64,000 nucleotides of DNA. It comes from Planctomycetaceae bacterium (GTDB lineage: Bacteria > Planctomycetota > Planctomycetia > Planctomycetales > Planctomycetaceae). Positions 16,801 to 26,438 of this stretch are shown here, in pieces. The notes beneath the pieces are model-generated. The model was not told the DNA's origin and searched no databases. It was given only the letters and a program-made list of their open reading frames with translations. Within the stretch, counting starts at the first letter, position 1, and the number at the start of each line of letters is the position of its first letter. The stretch lies in assembly GCA_041398785.1 (NCBI GenBank), contig JAWKUA010000008.1:230068-294067 (forward strand), written 5' to 3'. The position numbers were made by a program, and so were the translations under genes.

Positions 16801-18548
16801 CCGCCAGCCGGAAAAACGGGAAGCGGTGGCCAGGCACTCGTCAGCGATTCACGCTCGGTGCGAATGAACTGACGTCCGCGGGGAACCGGAATGGGCGGTC
16901 CGCCGTCCCGGACCGGTGATTCCAACTGGCAGGCCCACACGGTCGACCGAGTCAGCCGGTCAACGGCGATCAGCCATCCGGTCGTTGTCGGACACCAGAT
17001 CAGACCGTCATCCACTGCAACCGACGCCGACCAAAGCCGCCGCGCCGGATCGTTGTCGATGGACTGTTCGGGATAGGCCAGCGGAACGGACCAGAGGTGT
17101 TCTCCCGTGGCGGCGACCAGGCACGTCAGGCTGATTTCGTCAGCGCGTTCGGTGATGCCGTAAAGCCGGCCACGATCAACGGTGGGAGGTCCGGCAAACC
17201 ATGCGGTGTCCAGCGGACTTGTTTGATAGCGATCCTCCAGCTGACCGCCTGCTGTCCACACGCGGCGTCCGGAATCTTTTTCCAGAGCGATGAGTTCTGA
17301 GCCGCGATAAACGCCGCGGCTGCCGTCTCGCGGAAAGAAGCGTCGTGTGGATGCCGGGGCCGCGGCCTCCGTGCCTTCCGCGACAAGATAGATTCGTTCG
17401 CGGTCCATCGTCAGGCGGCACTGGACACCGTCGCGACAGAAAAGGTCGATAAGGGGTGTCTTCTCCAGTTCCGCGAACCGGCTTCTGGCGCTGGCTTCAT
17501 CGGTTGTCGCCAGCCGGGGATTGTAGATCGTCCGGGTGGCTCGCTGTTCCTGCAACAGCGTTTCGTGGTTTGTGGCGACCGGATAATGCCAGCTCGGCTT
17601 CCCGGTGACGCTGTCGATCGCCGCGACACCGTGCATGGTTCGGCGAAAGATCCGGCCATCGTCGATGTCTGCCGTCCACGTTGTCTGCGGCACAATCTTC
17701 GCCTGAGCACACGTTACCAGAAAATCGCCGACGGTTTCCTGCAACGGCCGCGACAACGACGTTCGATACTGCCACTGCAGAAATTGGGGTACGTCCCGCT
17801 GAGCCGGCTGCGGAGCTTCGGAAGGGAGAGGATCGGGCGAAAGTTCGGGTTCGGCTTTGGCCATTGACGTATCGATCTCGGACAGCATCACCTGAGCGGC
17901 CGCTCGAAGCTTCGGATCAATACCGTCGCGATCCAGCTCCCGCGCCCACACTTGAGCAGCCAGCGACTCGCCCCGGTCCCGATGCTGAAACGCAATCAGC
18001 AGGCAGGCCTGTTGCGACGCCAGCGTGCCGGGATACTGATGAATCAGTCCGACAAGTTCAGAAAGTTGGCCCTGTTCCACTGCCCGCCGGAATTCCTGCC
18101 CGGCGACGGCATCCTGAGTAGCGCGAAACTGTTCCCGCAATTCCGCCGGCAAGCGAAGAAACTCCCGGAACATTGCCCGGTAGAGCGGCAGAAACGGACT
18201 GGTGTCGGACTCGCCCGGCACCATCAGGTGCGAATCCGCCGTTCGCAGCCGCTGGAATTCACGCAGCGCCGTCGCGTTGTCATTTCGGGCAATGCTTAGT
18301 CGAAGCAGCTCCAGAGCCGCGGAGGTCTTGCGGTCCATCGGCAGTCGCTGCACCAAATCAGAGCGATCCAGGCCGTCGGAATCGTCATTCTCCTCCTGAG
18401 GCGCGGCTATCGACGTCTGACACAGCATCAGCGCTACGGCCACGATGGTTGTCAGGACCAGGCCCAGTCGGCTGACGGAAACCACCGCTGCGGATCTGCC
18501 GAAGGAAGGTTGTTCAGCAACCGGTGAATTCAAGGCTGACTTCCTCAT
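13851..18548 (-). CDS. Very large PQQ-type beta-propeller protein, exported
   Basis: A 1565-residue protein. A signal peptide (LGLVLTTIVAVALMLCQTSIAA) is followed by an alpha-helical, TPR-like N-terminal region of about 240 residues. PQQ/BamB-like repeats follow (for example GVAAIDSVTGKPSWHYPV, LIALEKDSGRRVWTAGGQ and LTGQSLWSLACD), in at least two propeller blocks around 280-720 and 1120-1500, separated by a helical region. The repeats form a beta-propeller but lack an obvious catalytic site, so this is probably a periplasmic scaffold or binding protein, not a dehydrogenase. Proteins of this size and layout are common in planctomycetes. It converges with the methyltransferase gene (nine bases apart) and diverges from the permease. 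Confidence 0.85.
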   Translation of the reverse strand: MRKSALNSPVAEQPSFGRSAAVVSVSRLGLVLTTIVAVALMLCQTSIAAPQEENDDSDGLDRSDLVQRLPMDRKTSAALELLRLSIARNDNATALREFQRLRTADSHLMVPGESDTSPFLPLYRAMFREFLRLPAELREQFRATQDAVAGQEFRRAVEQGQLSELVGLIHQYPGTLASQQACLLIAFQHRDRGESLAAQVWARELDRDGIDPKLRAAAQVMLSEIDTSMAKAEPELSPDPLPSEAPQPAQRDVPQFLQWQYRTSLSRPLQETVGDFLVTCAQAKIVPQTTWTADIDDGRIFRRTMHGVAAIDSVTGKPSWHYPVATNHETLLQEQRATRTIYNPRLATTDEASARSRFAELEKTPLIDLFCRDGVQCRLTMDRERIYLVAEGTEAAAPASTRRFFPRDGSRGVYRGSELIALEKDSGRRVWTAGGQLEDRYQTSPLDTAWFAGPPTVDRGRLYGITERADEISLTCLVAATGEHLWSVPLAYPEQSIDNDPARRLWSASVAVDDGLIWCPTTTGWLIAVDRLTRSTVWACQLESPVRDGGPPIPVPRGRQFIRTERESLTSAWPPLPVFPAGGHLIVFPRESHDIRFFDPVTGELKHRIDANSSSLLLHLDSGNLVIGTGQSITNFDPATARPIWERLNTDVESLPSGSGILQGQQLLVPMVNGSISIINLADGTLADSLRVPLPNPGWGHLVAIGSDLLCVAPDRMLRLSAHELNPDLRDPLELATALSASGNWAEALRILEQIQDTDQRNPQVHRITFECRYRLAVSDPEHFLDTLQATATSPEEVLQVNVLKTRQLLRNGQSEEAAASLLNILTLEPSLLLSEDYVPAETKSATSEPSVATPGLSQHLPLTTWATGHLSDLVKRATPDQSAQLAAKLRQLPDHLLLQVASAAATGRRTGESSTSDDTAETSDGLGRVAGIRSLLHERMHNASSGETTLNMLIHSLALAGQPDPDASTSDADDLLEAPLRAFRKLVSDNHARLRQDPATDESATEDSTTWLAARSLLLNCVAVELAERWHRPLSDFDPAADSPVEHNDVASRLLTRDELSQRFRQAVRDQWNQWPDRRYEMLPFAQPSGINGPASDISPGSADDPFLRHYEWSVLAEPSRLRATVVADPDRANWIVPASLGVHSWYTSAVESIQRCGSVLLVQTNTGITAISVLDQRVLWSRSHNRQSRILVTVGPAEHQFTDFDISQRQQPGTQSMGVLTVIPAGSRHVCLRFGNELEVVNLLTGQSLWSLACDRPFQQAVATERLLFLTSAVHRDGWCFRLADGAAVASELSAETLVRTMAAAGDSLVVWRTKTDSKNGPLVEWIDPETQHVNRSLSLSESQQFHFVDDNTLVGMSDNQSMQVINLQTGDRNSASFAPTDQQAASDDEDDADPSPKLWTADRMFVVADPLTWYVTNSPTGNVRRLRQPFDQRGESFAGGIRAVDRQSGTVRWVVDENTSGVVATDQPGLPVIVIVHNEDTPGPLPQRQFSGTGFRGIRKMSGSRLFDGVIPTRFNIAAAWVSTDRHHALNIEVYGNQVRLEPKGTSSIKTPDVKGQPGDTD

Positions 18549-18870
18549 CTGTTCATCTGAATGTCATTCGGTGCCCGGGTACCTGCGGACGCCCGGCCGA
18601 TTGTCCGTCACCCTGCTGAGAAGACCGACGGTCGCCGACAGCGAGCGGCCGGGCACGGTGCTTTCCTGACTCAGAGCAATACGAAGGACCGAACGCATTG
18701 ACTTTCACCGTGGCCAGTATAGACGGACGCCGCAGGACTGCCACAGCGGAACCACTCGGATCGGCACCGGCGGAAGTGTGCGGTCGCCGGACGATCCGAA
18801 GTGACGTGGCGACAATCGTCCGCTGCGAGCTCCTCTCGCCGCAGCCTGCAACCGCGCCTACACTGCCAGC
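18549..18870. other. Divergent intergenic region
   Basis: About 320 bases between the divergently transcribed PQQ protein and permease genes. It must hold promoters for both. A TTGACT at 18698 and TATAGA at 18718 are only 14 bases apart, too close for a good sigma-70 promoter. No operator or RNA structure stands out. Confidence 0.4.
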
Positions 18871-20097
18871 ATGATTCACGCCGTCTGGAATATTCTGCTG
18901 GAACTGTCGCCATGGCTGCTGCTGGGAGCCGTCGTTGCGGGAGTGCTGCACGTGATCGTGCCGGCCGGCTGGCTGAGGAAGCACCTGTCGGGCCGCGGCG
19001 GTGTTCTGAAGGCCGTGCTGTTCGGAATTCCGCTGCCGCTGTGTTCTTGCGGCGTGATTCCCGTGGGGTTGGGGCTGAAAAAGGACGGAGCCAGCAATGG
19101 TGCCGTTGTCGGATTCCTGATCAGCACACCTCAAACCGGTGTGGATTCCATTCTTGTCAGTGCGTCGATGCTGGGCTGGCCGTTCGCTGTCTTCAAAGTC
19201 GCCGCGGCGCTGGTCACGGGTCTGATCGGTGGCCTGTTCGCGGATACCGTCACGACGGAAGTCACGGCGGCTCCGGAGTCATCCCGCGATCCGTCGGGCA
19301 CCACGTCGAGCGCCTGGCGCCGGTTTCTTGACCACGCGTGGATGCTGATCCATTCCATCTGGTTCTGGCTGACGATTGGAGTGCTGGTTTCCGCGATGAT
19401 TTCCTGGCTGGTGCCGGAGAACTCGCTGGCGGGCCGGCCCGGGATGACGGGAATTTCGGCCATGCTGCTGACGCTGCTGATTTCCGTCCCGCTTTATGTG
19501 TGTGCGACTTCATCCGTGCCGATCGCCGCGGCGCTGGTGGTCAGCGGGCTGCCTGCCGGTGCCGCACTTGTGTTTCTGATGGCAGGGCCGGCAACCAACG
19601 TGGCAACGCTGGGAGCCGTCTACCGGACTCTTGGGCCGAAGAGCCTTGCCGTGTATCTGGCGACGATTGTTGTCGGAAGTATCGCCGCAGGTCTGGCCTT
19701 CGAATCTGTCGTGGACACGGGTGCCGTGATCAGTGCCATGCACGACCATTCCACCGGCTGGCTGCGAATCGCCTGTGCCGTGCTGCTGCTGGGACTTCTC
19801 CTTGTGGCCGCAGCGCAGGACATTCGCCGCTGGCTGCGGCGAAATGAAATGACGCGAAACGCGTCGTCGCAGTCCGTGCAGACGCTGCACGTGGACGGCA
19901 TGACCTGCAACGGCTGTGCAGCTCGACTTGAACGCGTGCTGCAGTCCGCTGATGGAGTTCGCAGGGCTTCGGTTTCCTTCGATGCTCGCCAGGCAGTCGT
20001 GGAAGGTGACGCTTCGCGTCAGGCCCTATGCGAATCGATCGAACGCGCCGGATTCGAAGTCAGGGATGCCTCGGAAGAAGCCGCCGCGAAGAATTGA
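18871..20097 (+). CDS. SO_0444-type Cu/Zn efflux permease fused to a C-terminal HMA metal-binding domain
   Basis: A 408-residue inner-membrane protein of the permease family PF03773 (DUF318/ArsP_1-like). The signature PLCSCGVIPVGLGLKKDGAS supplies a CSC metal site, and the second half repeats the pattern (SVPLYVCATSSVPIAAAL). About eight to ten hydrophobic helices are visible. The last 70 residues form a heavy-metal-associated domain with MTCNGCAARLE (CxxC), like copper chaperones and CopA. The fusion suggests that the HMA domain hands Cu+ or Zn2+ to the permease for export. The gene stands alone; no metal-responsive regulator is adjacent. ATG 18871 begins the first membrane helix directly. 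Confidence 0.9.
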   Translation: MIHAVWNILLELSPWLLLGAVVAGVLHVIVPAGWLRKHLSGRGGVLKAVLFGIPLPLCSCGVIPVGLGLKKDGASNGAVVGFLISTPQTGVDSILVSASMLGWPFAVFKVAAALVTGLIGGLFADTVTTEVTAAPESSRDPSGTTSSAWRRFLDHAWMLIHSIWFWLTIGVLVSAMISWLVPENSLAGRPGMTGISAMLLTLLISVPLYVCATSSVPIAAALVVSGLPAGAALVFLMAGPATNVATLGAVYRTLGPKSLAVYLATIVVGSIAAGLAFESVVDTGAVISAMHDHSTGWLRIACAVLLLGLLLVAAAQDIRRWLRRNEMTRNASSQSVQTLHVDGMTCNGCAARLERVLQSADGVRRASVSFDARQAVVEGDASRQALCESIERAGFEVRDASEEAAAKN

Positions 20098-20103
20098 GCC
20101 GCT

Positions 20104-21231
20104 TCATTCGCACAGCTTTGCAGCGGTCAGAATGGCCTCGATCATCCCCGACGCGTCCGCCGGCGTCGCGGGATTCCAGGCGCGGTCGAATGCTGTTCCG
20201 TGAGTCGGACTGGTGCGAATCAAAGGCAGGCCGAGTGTGATGTTCACCGCCGAGTCAAAACCAATCAGTTTGACCGGAATGTGACCCTGGTCGTGGTACA
20301 TCGCGACCAGTCCGTCAAATTCCCCGGCGACTGCTCGACGAACAAGCGTGTCAACCGGGTACGGGCCTGACACAGGAATGTGCGAATCGGCACAAAGTTG
20401 AACGGCGGGAGCGATGACGCGAGGCTCTTCGTCGCCGAATAGTCCATTTTCTCCGCCGTGAGGATTCAGGGAGCAGACTCCGATCGCTCTCCGTTCGCAG
20501 CGGATTCGGCGCAGGAATCCGTCCATCAGCCGGACTTTCTCGCAGACGGCCGCCGTCGTCAGCAGTGCCGGGACACTGGCGATGGATGTGTGCAGCGTGA
20601 CGTGAACGATACTCAACCCGTCTGCGGCCGCGGGACGTGTCGCTGTCCCCGCAGTTAACGAAGGCGCACGGACCAGCGACCGCAGCGGCTGAATCGCAGA
20701 CTCCGGCAGGTACAACATCATTCCAAACTGATCGACACCGCACTGCTGTGCCAGGATTTCCGTGTGTCCTGGGAAGTGATGGCCCGCCAGATGCAGCGCT
20801 TCCTTGTTCAGCGGTGCCGTGGCGATAGCGCTGACCGTGCCCTGCCGTGCCAGCTCAATTGCTGCAATCAGATAGTGAAACGCGGCGTCACCGGCTGCGG
20901 CGTTCGCGACACGCGCCGCAGCCGTCAGAGCGGCGTCTCCCGCCGGGTTCCAGCAACCGACGGTGACACGTTCGTCCGTCGGCGCAGGAGCGGTGGCCTT
21001 CGCAAGACAGCGCAGGTCGTCTGCACTCGCCGGGCCTGTCGTGATTTCCCGCACGTTAAGGCGATCGGTCAAACCGCACAGATCGGCAGCCCTTCGCAGG
21101 ATCGCGGGGTGGCCAATCACCACCGGCACTGATGCCGCCGCGACGCGTTTTGAAATGATCGCCCGGACGACAATCTCCGGGCCAATTCCGGACACGTCGC
21201 CCAGCGTGACGGCGATCAGCGGACGCGACAT
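20104..21231 (-). CDS. pdxA: 4-hydroxythreonine-4-phosphate dehydrogenase PdxA
   Basis: The NAD-dependent enzyme of de novo pyridoxal-phosphate synthesis (DXP-dependent route), cytoplasmic. At 375 residues it is slightly longer than the usual about 330. Family motifs are GDVSGIGPEI near the start, HFPGHTE, LNPHGGENGLFGDEE and the metal-binding YHDQGHIP. ATG 21231 gives the typical MSRPLIAVTLGD opening; an in-frame GTG at 21261 is possible. It stands alone, converging with the permease only six bases away. No other pyridoxine gene is in the window. Confidence 0.95.
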   Translation of the reverse strand: MSRPLIAVTLGDVSGIGPEIVVRAIISKRVAAASVPVVIGHPAILRRAADLCGLTDRLNVREITTGPASADDLRCLAKATAPAPTDERVTVGCWNPAGDAALTAAARVANAAAGDAAFHYLIAAIELARQGTVSAIATAPLNKEALHLAGHHFPGHTEILAQQCGVDQFGMMLYLPESAIQPLRSLVRAPSLTAGTATRPAAADGLSIVHVTLHTSIASVPALLTTAAVCEKVRLMDGFLRRIRCERRAIGVCSLNPHGGENGLFGDEEPRVIAPAVQLCADSHIPVSGPYPVDTLVRRAVAGEFDGLVAMYHDQGHIPVKLIGFDSAVNITLGLPLIRTSPTHGTAFDRAWNPATPADASGMIEAILTAAKLCE

Positions 21232-21261
21232 CTCTGGATTTCCCAATACCGTTCCTTTCAC

Positions 21262-21929
21262 CAGGGGATTTGATTGGGCCGCGCTGTGGCGATTAACAGC
21301 GTCGTTGAGTAGCAGCAGGCCGTTCGAAGTCTATCTCATTGGCAATCGAACACGCATCGCTTGGATCAGCCGGTGACCGGAGCAGGAGCCGATGTCTCTG
21401 GGCCGAATCCCTTTCAATCGGGTTCGGCTCGAAGAATTCCCGCCGCAAGAATTGACCGGATGCACCCTTCGCGTTCCGGTCGAACGGGTTCGGAAGCTGA
21501 GGCAAACGCTGCCGGATCGGTTCCCCTGATCGCTTGCGAAAACATGCAACGTTGTCCCGCATCTGACTTTACGACGCGCGATTTCCCTTCGGCCGTGCGC
21601 TTGAAATTCTTGACCGAAGCTGTCCACCAGATAGAATTGCCGGACGCCTGACGGTCGCCAGCCCGCCAAATCGGTTCATTCCCGGCAACCGGCTCATGAA
21701 GATCCGGAGGCTTCCCGCCAGCTTCGACCGTCAGAGACATTCGCGGTATCGCGAACAATCGCCCGGCGTCATTGACCTCGGTAGAGAACGACGATCTCCC
21801 GAGTATTGCCGCAAGCGTACGAACTGTGTCGTTTTGGCTCGCGGCGTAACAACGATTGAAAAGCGTCGGCTGCTGCCGCGGCCAACACACGTGATTCGAA
21901 CTGACACAATTACGCGCTGGAGATGACTT
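21262..21929. other. Long intergenic region upstream of dnaG
   Basis: About 670 bases with no convincing gene. Open frames on both strands here lack protein-like composition. The rpsU (ribosomal S21) gene that often precedes dnaG was looked for and not found. The region must contain the dnaG promoter. No clear hairpin or riboswitch was recognised. Confidence 0.5.
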
Positions 21930-23823
21930 GTGTCCGAAGGATTCGGGGCCGACTTCAAGGAGCAGGTTCGCGCGAACACCAGCCTGGTGGAACTGGTTTC
22001 GGAATCCGTCGCCCTGACACCTCGCGGCAGTTCTGACTATGTCGGTCTGTGCCCGTTTCACCCCGACAGAAATCCTTCGTTTCATGTCTATCCGGAACGC
22101 CAGTCTTATCGATGCTGGGTGTGCCAAGTAGGTGGTGACTGTTTTACGTGGGTTCAGGAAACGCAGGCCGTCAGTTTTCCCGAAGCTGTCGAGATCCTTG
22201 CGAAGCGGGCTAACCTGGAACTGCCTAAACGGACTCGTTCCCAGGCGGCCCGGAATCATGAAAATAACAAGGCAATTCAGTACGAGATCGTGGAATGGGC
22301 GATTGGCCTGATGCAGCAGTCGCTGCGGCTGGGAGACGCCGGTCAGATCGCACGCAACTATCTGTCCGGTCGAAAGCTATCGGATGAGACGATTCGAAAA
22401 TTTCGACTGGGATATCATCCGGAAGACTGGAATTGGTTTCTGAACAAAGCCCGCGGAAAGTATTCCGAAAAGCAACTTCTGAGTGTCGGCCTGATTGGCG
22501 AAAAGCAAAGCGGAATGGGCTACTACGACAACCTTGTTGGTCGCGTGGTGTTTCCGATTCTTGACGAAAGAAGCAGACCCGTTGCGTTCGGCGGACGAGT
22601 GTTGCCGGGAAGCAACATCGAAAGCCCGGCGAAGTATTGGAACAGTCCGGAAAGCAGCGTTTTTCTGAAGAGGAGAACTCTTTACGCATTCGACCTGGCC
22701 AGAGACGCAATTCGTTCCAGCAAAGCTGCAATTGTTGTGGAAGGATACATGGACTGCATTGCCTGTCATCAGGCAGGGGTCACCAACGTTGTGGCCACGC
22801 TCGGAACGGCGATGACCGAAGATCACGTCGCATTTTTGAAGAGATTTTCTCAGCGAGTCGTCCTGATTTATGACGGGGATGAGGCGGGTCAGCGGGCCGC
22901 AGAACGATCAATTGAGCGTTTTCTGGCGCACGACCTGGACCTTCGTATCCTGACACTGGCCGACGGGCAGGATCCGGCGGATTACCTGGAAAGACATGGA
23001 AAGGAAGAATTTGAGTCGCTGATTGATTCCGCACAGGAAGCGTGGGAATACAAGTTGCAGTCTCTGAAGCGGCGTTACGACCTGGATTCGGTCAGCGGGC
23101 GCCAGCAGATTCTGCAGCAGATGCTTCAGATGCTGGCGTCAGCACCCGGCTTGCAGGGGACGGTTCGCGAAGACCTGATCATCCGAAAGCTGTGCTGGAA
23201 AATTCAGGTTGACGAAATGACGCTCCGCCAGACACTGGCTGAGCAAAGAAGACAAAAAAGCAGGACTGCGTTCCGACGCGTTTCCGAAGACACGGCGCTT
23301 TCGGAAGCCTCGGCACCGGTTCAGCCAAAAACCAGGGAGGACCATGCTGAGCGTGAGATCCTGGAGATCATTCTCAGCTGCCCTGAGCACACCGACTACA
23401 TTCGACACCATATCGGTGTCGACGATTTCCGGATCGACCAGCACCGGCGTTTGCTGGAGATGTGTTTCGATCTGGTTGCGGAAGCCGGAGAGCTTCCGGA
23501 GATTCACCGGGTTGTTGAAGCGGCGGAGTCTGATTCAGGACTGATTGGTCTGATCAACACGCTTTTTGACTCGGCACGGGAAAAGGAGCTCCCGAAACTC
23601 ATGACCGAACAGTTGCCCGGTGATGGGAACGGCGGCGGAATTCCGGTTCCGCTGCATTTGGAGCGGGTTCTGCACCCGCTGCTTCAACGGCGAGAAAAAG
23701 TTCAAATCTTGTTGTCGAAACAAAAAATGGCTCAGACGAATCCGTCAGCGAGCGACATGAACAGCGACACCAGGGATGCCCTCCGCCGCATTACGTCCGT
23801 GCGAAAAACACAACCGGGGAACG

Positions 23824-23843
<20 letters not shown>
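21930..23843 (+). CDS. dnaG: DNA primase DnaG
   Basis: The primase that makes RNA primers at the replication fork, 637 residues. The N-terminal CHC2 zinc-binding domain has Cys41, His44, Cys62 and Cys65 (CPFHPDRNPSFH ... YRCWVC). The catalytic TOPRIM domain has VVVEGYMDCIA and LIYDGDEAGQRA. A C-terminal region for DnaB helicase binding follows. The GTG start at 21930 is supported by GGAG seven bases upstream. The stop lies inside the next gene, rpoD, so the two are translationally coupled as in the classical macromolecular synthesis operon, here without rpsU. Confidence 0.97.
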
Positions 23844-25509
<1,666 letters not shown>

Positions 25510-25716
25510 AGCGAGCGGCAGGAGACTTTTCGTAAGCCGGGCGTTGTCGGGGACCGAGCTGCTGGCATCTTGCCCGGCTTGGCAGGAGCCGCGCCCCTTC
25601 CAGTCCAGGGAAAATCTCGTGCCGGTTGTCTGAGGAGCAGGCAACCGGCCGCGTGTTCTTCGCCGAAGGTTGAAGTCGCTTCGGTGTTCTTTTGCGAAGC
25701 GTGATCGTCGGATGTC

Positions 25717-26193
25717 TCACCGCGAGATCTCGCGAAGCGCTTCCAGCACTTTTGCGTCGTGACCGTCGACACGGACGGCTTTCCAGACCTTTGCCACTCT
25801 GCCGTCGGCATCAATCACAAATGTCGATCTCTGGATACCCATGAACTTCTTACCGTAGCGGTTCTTCTCACGCCAGGCTCCGTATTTTTCAGCGACCTTG
25901 TGGTCGGTGTCGGCCAGTAGCGGGAAGTTGAGCTGGAACTTGTCCGTGAACTTCCGGTGGCTGTCGACATCATCGGGGCTGACGCCGAACACTTTCGCGC
26001 CGAGTGCCGTCAGTTCCTTTGTCCGGTCGCGAAATGCACATGCTTCGGCCGTGCAGCCGGGAGTATCGTCCTTTGGATAGAAATACAGCACGACCGGCTG
26101 CCCCTTCAGTTCCGACAGCCTGACCGTGCTGCCGTCAGTCGCCTTCAGCGAGAACGCCGGAGCCTTTTGCCCTGCTTCAATCCAGTCAGCCAT
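25717..26193 (-). CDS. bcp: Thioredoxin-dependent peroxiredoxin of the Bcp/PrxQ family
   Basis: A 158-residue cytoplasmic peroxidase that reduces H2O2 and organic peroxides. YPKDDTPGCTAEACAF contains the peroxidatic Cys (TPGC) and the resolving Cys five residues later, the atypical 2-Cys PrxQ arrangement. FGVSPDDVDSHRKF and PLLADTDHKVAEKYG are family signatures. The length is normal. It is monocistronic, converging with rpoD across about 200 bases in which no further feature was seen. The thioredoxin at 1126-1455 could be one of its reductants, but this is only a guess. Confidence 0.96.
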   Translation of the reverse strand: MADWIEAGQKAPAFSLKATDGSTVRLSELKGQPVVLYFYPKDDTPGCTAEACAFRDRTKELTALGAKVFGVSPDDVDSHRKFTDKFQLNFPLLADTDHKVAEKYGAWREKNRYGKKFMGIQRSTFVIDADGRVAKVWKAVRVDGHDAKVLEALREISR

Positions 26194-26438
26194 AATTCCA
26201 GGTCCCTCGTTGATCAGTTCGACAGATGCACGATGAATGTCCGAAGGCTATCGTAATTCGCGGGGCCTGAGTTTCGACCGGACACGCTGTTTTTCTCGTG
26301 TGATTCGGCGGGTGCCGCTCCGATGGCGCGTTTTTTCCGCCGGACCATCTGTGTATCATCGGAAGCCGAGCGTCGCCGGACGTGACGGCGTCACAGGCAT
26401 TCCCAGTTCCGCGAGTCGCTTCGGAGACCTGCCGCGCG

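Noticed and set aside
18698..18723. TTGACT / TATAGA as a sigma-70 promoter
   Set aside because: The spacing of 14 bases is too short and the position is about 150 bases before the permease start.
21414..22259. Long minus-strand frame upstream of and across the dnaG start
   Set aside because: It overlaps the certain dnaG reading frame and has no protein-like motifs.
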